Assembly (NCBI GenBank): GCA_036897625.1
Contig: JAYMTA010000847.1
Span: 1 to 23,688, forward strand
Reading direction: 5' to 3'
DNA: 23,688 bases
Origin: Pelargonium cotyledonis
Lineage: Eukaryota; Streptophyta; Magnoliopsida; Geraniales; Geraniaceae
Shown here one piece after another: positions 10,969-20,600 of the stretch. Numbering within the stretch: position 1 is the stretch's first letter; the number at the start of each line of letters is the position of its first letter. A model generated the notes under the pieces. That model worked only from the letters and a program-made list of their open reading frames with translations. It made no database searches and had not been told where the DNA came from. The position numbers were made by a program, and so were the translations under genes.

Positions 10969-11050
10969 TCCTAGTAAAATTATACTAGTACTTAAGTATA
11001 ACCCTTCATGTAGATCCTAGTAAATTTACAAGTACTTAAACAAAACCCCG
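10969..11050. repeat. Imperfect 46-bp direct repeat just upstream of the helicase gene
   Basis: Copy 1 starts at 10969 and copy 2 at 11015. Each begins TCCTAGTAAA, continues with an ACTAGTACTTAA or CAAGTACTTAA block, and ends in AACCC or AACCCC. The pair lies within about 130 bases of the helicase start codon, so it falls in the core promoter or 5' leader. A regulatory role is not shown. Confidence 0.6.
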
Positions 11051-11096
11051 CAACCTCCTAAGCCCTTGCGGTAGCATCGTGCACGAAGAAACGGCT

Positions 11097-14000
11097 ATGG
11101 AGACAGACCCTCACAATCCCAAACAAGCACTAACAAGCACGCGCTTCTCCGACCTGGAGCCGCCGCTGTCCGAGCCAGTTCTCGAAGCCCTAACCCAAGG
11201 CGGATTCGAGTTCTGCACGCCGGTTCAGGCCGCCACCATCCCCTTATTATGCAACTACAAGGACGTCGCCGTCGACGCCGCCACCGGTTCTGGAAAAACC
11301 CTAGCCTTTGTTGTTCCTCTCGTCGAGATCCTCCGCCGCGCCTCTTCCTCTCCTAAGCCTAATCAGGTTCACCATCACTTTGATTTTCTTATTCTCTGTT
11401 TGGTCGCCGAGAAACTATGGGGGATAAATTAAAACAAGAGAAAATGGCTACAAAACTAAAATTTGAACATGTAGTTGGATTTTTTTGGCAAAACGAAAGG
11501 AACTTGGATTGAGCAGGTGAAAATCATCAGTTCAACTTAGATAGTTAGCTGAGTGGAGGTTTTCTTAGTTGGACTTTTTTGGCAAAACGAAAGGAACTTG
11601 TGAAAATCATCAGTTCAACTTAGCTAGTTAGCTGAGTGGAGGTCTTCGTTTGAGGCTTTAATCTTTATAACATAAGCTGTGCTGTTTGGGAAATTTGAGT
11701 CCACCATGTTACAGCGTATATTTTTTTAGGAACTTATAGGTGTGTGATGCTTAAGTTCTTCTTAGTGAGTACATAACTGGGTATTAAGGCTGGGAAGAAC
11801 TTGAATCCTTTAATTAGTTCATATTAATGCAACTTTTTTTTTCTTTTTTCTTTATGGACTTTGTCTAATATTAGGCACACATGTCTTATGTACTTGTGTT
11901 GACATTATTATTATCAATTATAGTTGAAATACTTATTGTCGGGAAGTTGTAATCTTTTATATTAGCGTAGTCCGGATTAGTTGCCAATAATTATGGTGTT
12001 GGTTTATGAGCTTAGTTTATGCATTTCCTTTAGGTAATGGGGGTAATAATTTCCCCCACGAGGGAGCTGTCATCACAAATATTCCATGTTGCTCAACCTT
12101 TCATTTCAACATTGCCAAATGTCAAGTCCATGCTTCTTGTTGGTGGAGTAGAAGTAAAAGATGATATGAAAAAGATAGAGGAGGAAGGAGTAAATATACT
12201 GATAGGCACGCCTGGAAGGTTATACGACATCATGGAACGCATGGATATATTGGATTTTCGGGACCTCGAGGTTTGTTTCCTGCCATTGTTCCTTAAATGC
12301 CCTAAAAGCTTTTATAGTCTGTTTCATATCAATGTTTGGCATGAATATATTTGAGTATTACTTCAATGCTACAGAGGAATGATACTGGCTTCAATAACAC
12401 CAGTCTGTGATGTTACAATTATCATTATAGTTTACCTCGAAGATCTGTTTACAGTTATGCTCATATATATTCTTAAATTCTGTAGGCATGAATAGTTGGT
12501 GTCTGATTTGAATATAAACTCTAAATGTTATATATTAATGTATATCATATATGAAAATTAGTTTGAGATGTTCAGTTGAGATAGCATGTAACATTATAAT
12601 TACAATATAATTTATTAGTAAATGTGTTGTTTGGAACAGATTTTGGTTTTAGATGAAGCTGATAGGCTATTGGATATGGGATTCCAGAAGCAGATAACTT
12701 CCATTATATCCCGCTTACCAAAGCTTCGTAGAACTGGTCTTTTCTCAGCTACTCAAACTGAGGAGGTTGAAGAACTAGCAAGAGCAGGACTGAGGAATCC
12801 TGTGAGGGTTGAAGTTCGAGCAGAAACAAAACTTATGAATGATTTGAAATCATCACAGCAGTTAGCCTCTTCCAAAACACCATCAAGCCTTCTCATTGAG
12901 GTACACTGTATGCAAGTTTGCATTAACAAATCAACCTCTATTTTCTTAATTTCTGTTTCATCTTTTGGACTTGCATTTGCTCAGGGTTTCATTTGCCATG
13001 TCTGATGGTTTGGCTATATTAGCATCAACACTTGTTTGATTTTCGTAAAAACACTTTTATCATGTCATTACTCGTAAGACGTTAGCCTTCTAAAATTAAT
13101 ACTTATTTTGGTTAGTTCCTGAGCTTTGGTGTTATGGGTTTAGGATTGGATCTGAATCATAAACATCAAATAGAACTAATAAAATATGCAATATGACTAG
13201 CAGCACCGTTGGCTAGGTAGTATATTTCTGTAAGCAGTGTGACAGGTCCTCCTATTTTTATCATTTATCTTAGAAGTTAATTTATCCTTAATTATGCAGT
13301 ATCTGATATGTGAAGCTGATAAGAAATCAGCACAACTCGTTGATCTCCTTATGAAGAACAGGTCTAAAAAAATCATAATGTAAGTTTCTCGAGATTTGTC
13401 CTGCAGGTATGGTTAGTGTGATCATAGATTAAGGCCAATTATGTCCTGATTGTTTGCTAATATAGTGTTCATGCTTGTCCAGATACTTCATGACTTGTGC
13501 CTGTGTTGACTATTGGGGAGTGGTTCTACCTTGCCTTTCTGTTTTGAAGGGTTTTTCTTTGATCCCTCTCCATGGCAAGATGAAGCAGGTATTTTTTTAA
13601 AGATTATCACCCTCAACCAATATCTTCGATTATCAATTTGTTGACTGATCATTGCATAAACTTATTATTTATTTATTTGTTTACCTTGTGTCTGATAGAC
13701 TGCACGGGAGAAAGCATTATCTTCGTTTACATCACTTTCCAGTGGCATTCTTCTATGTACTGATGTTGCAGCTCGCGGCCTTGACATTCCTGGTGTTGAT
13801 TGTATTGTACAGGTGGATTAGTTAATACTTAGATGGTGTAGTATAATTTTTAATGCTTTCTATAATACTTAGTATACTTAACTGTCAGCCAAACCATATG
13901 ATTTCGTATTCTTTTTAGTGAAACATGATCACCATTTATCTGTAATTCGTGAAAGATTAACGATACTTTTTCTCTGTGTCTAAGCAGTATGATCCTCCTC

Positions 14001-16075
14001 AAAATGCAAAGGTCTTCATACACAGAGTTGGTCGAGCTGGTCGAATGGGTAGACAAGGAAGTGCCATAGTCTTTTTATTGCCAAAGGTGTTATCCTCATG
14101 ACTATGTTTGTAACATATTAATTTTGTTTGAGCAACTTTTTTTTTTCTTTTTCCCCTGCTTGGTTACCAATGATATGTGTTGGTCTTCAGATATGACAAA
14201 AGTAACTGTATTTGTTTTCTGGCTTTGCAGGAGGATGCTTATGTAGAATTCTTGAATATTAGAAGGGTTCCTCTCCAAGAGAAGAAATTGTCGAATGATC
14301 CTCCTGATGTTGTTCCTCAGGTCAGTGTGATGTGGTTCAGTCATTCAGTGACCCTTATAATCTATAGGAACAATCTTGTTTGAAACATTGGCATACTTTA
14401 GTAACACCTTGGAAAAAAATAACCATATGAAAATATTACTCTCCCAAGATGTGTGCCTATATATGACTTTGTTGTAACAAATTCAAGTGGTTCTTTCTAA
14501 CTTATTATAGGGTTATTGTTGATAATTCATGAATAACTGACTTATCAAATAGGAAAGAGGGCACTTTTTTTTGGGATGGAGGGAGTAATTTCCATGGAAC
14601 TTTGTTTAGTTATTCGGGGATAAACTTCAGAATTCTCTTTTCAGTTGTGTATGGTGCTATCATGGTATTATATTGGTATTTGATTTGACTGCCCAAAATT
14701 CAGCATAGTTAATTTGATACATATATGCTGGAATATGATATGATTTCCAAATACCAATGTGTTTCTCCATTTAACTTATTCTTGTTCAGTGTGACTCACG
14801 ATTATTCCTACTAATTTATGTTTGATTGTCATTTCCATACCAAGGAAGGAACGTAGCTTAGCTTTGCCACTAACTGCTTGCTTATAAATTATTTGATCTG
14901 AAAGCATGTCCTCAATCACATATTCTGTTTACTCATCTGGTCTAGTGGTAAACTGTTGTTTCAAAACTTGTTCAGATACGGTCTGCTGCTACAAAGGACC
15001 GTGATGTCATGGAAAAAGGACTGAGGGCATTTGTTTCTTATATTCGTGCGTATAAAGAGCATGACTGCTCGTACATTTTCAGGTTATGAAGTGTTCTTAT
15101 GGAACTTCTTCACGTGAACATATGCACTGCTGTGTCTTTTATGCTTTTACTAACTATTCTTTGATTTGTCTTTTTTCAGGTGGAAAGAACTTGAGGTTGG
15201 GAAATTGGCCATGGGGTTTGGCTTGTTACAACTGCCTTCAATGTCTGAAGTAAAGAACCACTCACTCTCTGCGGAGGGTTTCACTGCAGTTGAAGACATT
15301 AATGTGGATGAGATTAAGTTCAAGTAAGAATCTTCATCTCTATTTATTCAACTATTAAGGTAGGATCCATTTAGTCTGAGTAGCAATTGATTCACAGTTA
15401 GGGCAAATGAAAATTCCTCTTCACGGTCACATTTCAATAAATGATGCTATTTCCATGCTGGGTTTTATACTCTGTTTTCCTTCAATCATTTGCCATAGGC
15501 TCCATTTGGATCTCTTAAGGAATAGAGAAGGAAAAAGGGTATAATGAAACTCTTAGTTTAGCTATTTCCTTTCCTTTTTGTTGCGTTTTCTGAGATCCAA
15601 GTGGAAGAAATCTGAAAAGAGATCGTCGTTTGTCCTTTTCCTCAAGGGCGTTCATGTGCTCAGAAATTGATGAGATTGAAATTTACTCTTACGGTAGACG
15701 ATAGTGCAATATATGAAATCAGCTATAAACCCAATCACCACGCCCTACTTGCACGTGAACATGTCTCAAATGCATAACTTCTAATTCATGATGATAATCT
15801 TCAGGGATAAATCTCGGGAGAAACAGAGGAAGAAAAACTTGCAAGCAAAGAAAGAAGCGAAAGAGCAAGAACTGAAATCCCGGGTGCAGAACAAACCCCC
15901 CAAAGCTGCAGCTACCGTTACAAGGAAGAAGACTGCCAAACAGAGGCGTGCAGCCCAGACAGTCGAAGACGAGGAGGAATTGACCCGGGATTACCGCCTA
16001 CTGAAAAAGCTTAAAAAGGGGGCGATTGATGAAGGCGAATTCGACAAGTTAACAGGAATGGAAGATCTGCTTTGA
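11097..16075 (+). CDS. RH18: DEAD-box ATP-dependent RNA helicase 18 (RH18, Spb4/DDX55 family)
   Basis: Eleven exons: 11097-11366, 12034-12270, 12640-12900, 13300-13379, 13483-13588, 13699-13812, 13988-14086, 14231-14320, 14976-15082, 15180-15323, 15805-16075. All introns are GT-AG and the join gives 592 residues, the size expected for plant RH18. Motifs in order: Q motif with Gln44; Walker A AATGSGKT 61-68; PTREL 98-102; TPGR 149-152; DEAD 174-177; SAT 205-207; TDVAARGLD 339-347; HRVGRAGR 368-375. Both RecA-like domains are complete. After about residue 420 comes the Spb4-type C-terminal extension ([31 protein letters not shown]), then a Lys/Glu-rich basic tail, probably coiled coil, ending in EDLL. 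Family members act in the nucleolus on 60S pre-ribosomal RNA. The ATG at 11097 is the first in frame; upstream frame codons are non-ATG. It lies tandem to the ENGase gene, 1.4 kb upstream of it. Confidence 0.95.
11472..11646. repeat. Two-copy tandem duplication in intron 1 of RH18
   Basis: Copy 1 spans about 11472-11565 and copy 2 about 11566-11646. Both start TAGTTGGA, share an exact GGCAAAACGAAAGGAACTT (11487 and 11581), then GTGAAAATCATCAGTTCAAC and TAGTTAGCTGAGTGGAGGT. Copy 1 carries about 11 extra bases (GATTGAGCAGG, about 11506-11516), so the offset falls from 94 to 83. High identity points to a recent local duplication. Confidence 0.85.
14437..14587. mobile_element. Degenerate Stowaway-like MITE in intron 8 of RH18
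   Basis: The right end carries GGGATGGAGGGAGTA, whose reverse complement TACTCCCTCCATCCC is a standard Stowaway terminus. The left end TACTCTCCCAAGATGTG is a shortened match to it, and GTGCC follows on both sides. The element is about 151 bp, flanked by TA. The left terminus is clearly eroded, so the left boundary is tentative. Confidence 0.55.
15501..15605. mobile_element. Short inverted-repeat element (possible MITE) in intron 10 of RH18
   Basis: The left end TCCATTTGGATCTC (15501-15514) is mirrored by GAGATCCAAGTGGA (15592-15605), 13 of 14 bases complementary. Just inside, GGAAAAAGG on the left faces CCTTTCCTTTTT on the right. The 105-bp element could be a small MITE or simply a palindrome. 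No clear target-site duplication was found, so its class is not assigned. Confidence 0.5.
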
Positions 16076-17162
16076 AATGCTTTTTTCACTTAACGATTAT
16101 AAGAAGAGAAAGTGCAGGTAAATGCTCAAATTCCCAAGACAATTTGAAGTGCTGGGATTGCATGGAGAAAGCACAGGTTTGTAAAGCAGAGGATTTCAAG
16201 TAATTATGTGTTAAATCGTATTTTCTTTCTTTCTGTAGTGTTACTTTATTCAGATCCACAAGTTTTGTAGCTCTAGTAGAAAAACGATAAGTATTGATAT
16301 TTAATTACTTCGTCATGTTGAATGAATAGATGAAGAGTAGAATAATTTTAGTCCTTGCTATTGACTAGTCCTAAACTATGAATCTTTGCTGTGTTTTTCT
16401 TTTCTATGAGCCTTTTCTTCTAATAACCGAGTTTTTTTCTTTTTCTTATAACATCTCTTAAATTTGATACTTTTCAACTCTAATTAGAAAAATATATCAG
16501 GAAATTGCACTCTCTAATGTATTATACACCTTATGCATATGAACTATAAACATGCCATAAGAGCTGGATAAAAAATAGGTTTATACTACTAAAATGTCAC
16601 ATGATAAAATTGTAAACCCTGCACTAGTGCTAATGGAAAGTCATGATATAAATAGAGATTTTGTCATTGATGTAAGGTTTGTGAAGATAATACATTCATG
16701 ATATGTAGCGGCTCTCAAGATCATTCACATTTGAAATAAGAGAAAGAAGCCAGTTTGGATATCTACTGATTGTCCTCGTAGTGGTGATAATAAACCTCAT
16801 ATTTATTTCATCGATAAATATATAATAAACAAAAAAAAATCACTTGCTTTCGTAGAAAACGTTCATAGAAGAATTTCATGTTTCATTTGTTTTAGGAAAA
16901 TAATTTTCCTTTTGTTGCAAGTGTATGATACATCGGAGTCAATTTTCAAACATTCGTACGGGCAAGGAATTTCATGTTTTACTGTTTTTGGGAAAGCAAC
17001 TTTTTGTTTTGTTGTCGTTGCAGCAAGTGTATGATATATGGGAATAACCTTTTCAAAAATTAGCTTAATTTAAAAGCAAGTTTTGTTTGTATGATGAGAA
17101 AATTCAAAAATGAAGAAAAGAAAAAGCGGGATAAAATTCAGTTCACATTCCAAGCTAATCGA
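16076..17162. other. RH18 3' flank and intergenic region before the ENGase gene
   Basis: The first 200-250 bases are probably the helicase 3' UTR; no canonical AATAAA stands out close by. The remainder is AT-rich, holds a diverged tandem duplication at 16871-17060, and has no open frame worth calling. The right end must contain the ENGase promoter. Confidence 0.6.
16871..17060. repeat. Diverged tandem duplication, unit about 96 bp
   Basis: Copy 1 (16871-about 16965) and copy 2 (16967-about 17060) both start GAATTTCATGTTT. They share a GTTTT..GGAAA block, a T-rich run, and TTGCAAGTGTATGATA or GCAGCAAGTGTATGATA, and end near TTTTCAAA. Differences and small indels suggest an older duplication. 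It lies 200-400 bases upstream of the ENGase leader. Confidence 0.65.
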
Positions 17163-17191
17163 TATAAACATTTTTGTGCATAAAAATATAG
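17163..17191 (+). promoter_or_regulatory. Candidate TATA-type core promoter of the ENGase gene
   Basis: TATAAACA (17163-17170) and ATAAAAATATAG (about 17180-17191) are the best TATA-like words upstream of the ENGase start. Use of either would place transcription start near 17195-17225, upstream of the ATGs at 17321 and 17326. Pyrimidine-rich leader sequence and a telo-box-like AAACCCTA (17385-17392) lie further downstream, so a later start site is also possible. Confidence 0.3.
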
Positions 17192-17325
17192 ATATGAAAC
17201 ATTCGTTTCTCACAAGGATGTGACTCGAGAGTGGAGACTGAAACTGAAGAGTGAGGACTTGTTGTTTGCTTCACAAACGTCAACGATCGATAAAAACAGC
17301 CGCCCATCTCGGGAATCTTCATGTT

Positions 17326-17667
17326 ATGTTCAGAGCTGATTGGCTCTTACATGGTTCCTCTTCTTCGCGCCTATTTAGACCGCCAAACCCTAGTTCTCCT
17401 CCGCAACTTCCTCGATTCAATTCACCGCAAGCTCCGATTCTTCACTCTGTTCCTCACAATGTCACAGTCCAGCTCCCACCAATCCTCTCCTCCCTTCGAT
17501 CCCACCAAGCCTTCGGTTCCAATTTCGTACCCAATCAAGACCCTCGAAGACCTCGAGTCGCGCTCCTATTTCCACTCCTTTCACTACCCTTTCAACAAAT
17601 CCTCTGTTCCGCTTCAAGCTCCGTCTCGGTCGTCGCCGAATCGGCCCAGGAATCTGCTCTGCCATGA
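17326..17667 (+). other. Upstream ORF overlapping the ENGase start codon
   Basis: An ATG at 17326 opens a frame that runs past the ENGase start (17459) in a different reading frame to a stop at 17665-17667. The peptide is Pro/Ser-rich and resembles no protein. If the transcript includes this ATG, scanning ribosomes would have to bypass it to make ENGase. Whether it is transcribed cannot be seen here. Confidence 0.3.
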
Positions 17668-20600
17668 CATGGCGGGTGGTTACTTGGACGATAAGTGGGT
17701 TCAGGGAGGGTCCAATGAGGGTGCCTATGCGATATGGCATTGGTATTTGATCGATGTTTTCGTCTACTTTGCGCATAGTCTGGTTACTCTGCCTCCTCCG
17801 TGCTGGACCAACACAGCTCATAGACATGGAGTTAAGGTATGTTGGTTTTTTATTTTGTTTTCGAGAACTGGGTTGAATTGGGCTTGGAATTTGGAGCATG
17901 TTTTGGTTCAAATTTGAACTTGTCTACACTATTGTGGCTTGATTATGCTTTTATTTTTGTATTTAAATAATTGGTGAAATGATTATGGACTCTGATTATG
18001 ATAAAAAAAGGGTATACATATACATATCTTTTGTGTAATTTGAGTGAAGGGATGGGTTGAAATTGGGATTTGGGATTGGACTGTGTTCTTGTTCAGTTTC
18101 CAAAGTTTGCTATAGAAGAATGGTTTGGTTCTCCTTTCTTGGTTCTTCAAAAGCATGAATTTTCAGCTTCTTAAAGGCTTGTGCACATTGAAATGATTCA
18201 AGTGACATGATGGAGGAAAATCTATATGTAATGTTCTTGCTTGTGCACATGGAACCTAAGGTGTTGGGGACTTTCATCACAGAATGGGACGAGGGGAGAC
18301 TTATATGCAATAAGTTGCTCTCAACAAAGGAATCCGCTCAAATGTATGCCGAGTGTTTGGCCGAGCTAGCTGCTGCCCTGGGATTTGATGGCTGGCTGGT
18401 ATTTTTCTTCTTACCAAATCCTCTATTGCTATTTTTTTTTATTTAAATTCCTTTTCTATTTTGCATCTAATTGATGTCCAATTTTGTGTATAGAGCTCTT
18501 TGGGCATGCCTTTCCACTAGTTGTTTACGTTATTCATTGCAGTGAATGGATCCTTTACGTATATTTAAGATGGAAGGGCAATAGTTTTCAATATTGAGGT
18601 GCAAAAAATAGTTATCTGCATCCAAAACATTTTAAACATTAGTAGCATTGCTACATAAATGAGTAGTTTTTTAAAAGTTAGAATGCATATGCACCTACAC
18701 AGGCAAATAACATTTTACTTGTTATGGACAAGAAAAGAAATTTTAAATTGACTGGATTTCATTGTTTTTCCAGAGAAGGAGTGGATAAAAAATTATAGTT
18801 AATTTACTTTAGTTTTTTGAAGGCTTATCTTTTGCTTTCCTCTCTTACTTGACATAGATGATGTTAATTGCAGATTAACATGGAGGTTGACCTGGACTTG
18901 GGGCAAATCCCAAACTTGAAAGAATTCGTCCGTCATTTGACCCAGACTATGCACTCCTCAGTACCTGGATCTTTAGTGATATGGTGAGTGCTAGAGATTC
19001 CAGTTTATGACTTCCTTCTCTTTTTTTTTTGCACTGTGAACCTTTTTACAATGACATTCTGTTGTTGGTATTGCAGGTATGATAGTGTTACAATTAATGG
19101 TAATCTTGCATGGCAAAATCAACTGAATGAAAACAATAAGCCCTTCTTTGATATATGTGATGGCATATTTATAAATTATACGTGGAAGGTATTGCTTTAT
19201 TTTGTTCTTCTATAAAAGGCAAATTTTGCAATACCTGTCTTCTCTTGTACAAAGTCTTCTTTTTACCATTCAGGAAGACTATCCAAGACTTTCAGCAGCT
19301 GTTGCTGGTGAGAGAAAGTATGATGTCTACATGGGTATTGATGTATTTGGAAGAAACTCTTATGGTGGTGGACAATGGAATGTAAGTGGTGCGTTAATCA
19401 TCATAAATTTATCTAGACATATTGTTGAATCTGATTTGATTTATGGGTTTATCCTAATTTGATAGATTATGTTGGAAAATATGCCACAAATGAACTTCAT
19501 GCAATGCATATTTTCTTATTCTACTGAACTATGTATTATCTAGCAAGGTATTTTCTTTCTGCATTAAGGAATTACAGTAGCAGTGTATTCAGAAGTATGG
19601 AACTTTGTTCTCATGTTTCCTGGAGGATTTGATTAGTTAAAGAGCTCAAGATCTACACAACATGCAATAATCAAAATTTTCTATCATTTTTGTGCACATA
19701 ATCCATCTTAGATTCGATGAATCAAAAGGAGATTTATCACAGACCAAACATGAAAATATTTATAAAAAAATTGTGTGAATGAGTTTTTTCCCCATATATA
19801 GTATATACATGCTTACCTTACCTTTTTTTTTTTTTTGGACAAATGGCTCTAAGAGTTCAGTCTGTTAGAGTTGTGAAGTTTGTACCAAAGTGAGAAAGAT
19901 GCCCTTCTATCAAATAAGAAACTTTTGGCATTCCTGAACTATGGTGAACCAGAGTTAGAATAAGTCACCTTTTTATTGACAAGTTAGAATATGTTAATTG
20001 GTAGTTATTCTTGTAGACTTTACTTGTTTCATTCATCATTGGTATGGTAGTGGTTACCTTCTTACCATCAATTGTTTATTTAGTGCATCTGTAACACGTA
20101 TCAGCTAACAAGATTCTGGTGTTTGCAATTGGATTCTTACATTGCAATATACCTTGTTCTCGCAATGGAGGAATTCTAATAATAATAACACCTTTTCATA
20201 TCAGACAAATGTTGCACTTGATTTGTTAAAGAAGGATGATGTGTCAGCTGCCATATTTGCTCCTGGATGGGTCTATGAAACCGAACAAAAACCTGATTTT
20301 CGAACTGCTCAAAACCGGTAACAGACCTTATTGTTTCTGGTTCATTCCTCGTAGTTCATATTTTAGTTCATATTTTGTTATACTTTTTAGCTTATGTCCT
20401 TTAAGTTGTTTATATGATAATTTTTTACCAGCTTCTTAGTCATATACTTTTAACTTTTGCAGCTGGTGGGCTCTTGTGGAGAAATCATGGGGTGTAGTAC
20501 AAAACTATCCCAGAACACTACCATTTAACTCCAATTTTGATCAGGTTGCCATATGGAGTTTCTTTGTCTTTCTGATATTTATAAATTCTTGATATCTTAT

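Noticed and set aside
17462-17911. 149-codon minus-strand open frame
   Set aside because: It is antisense to ENGase exon 1; its length reflects the base composition of that exon.
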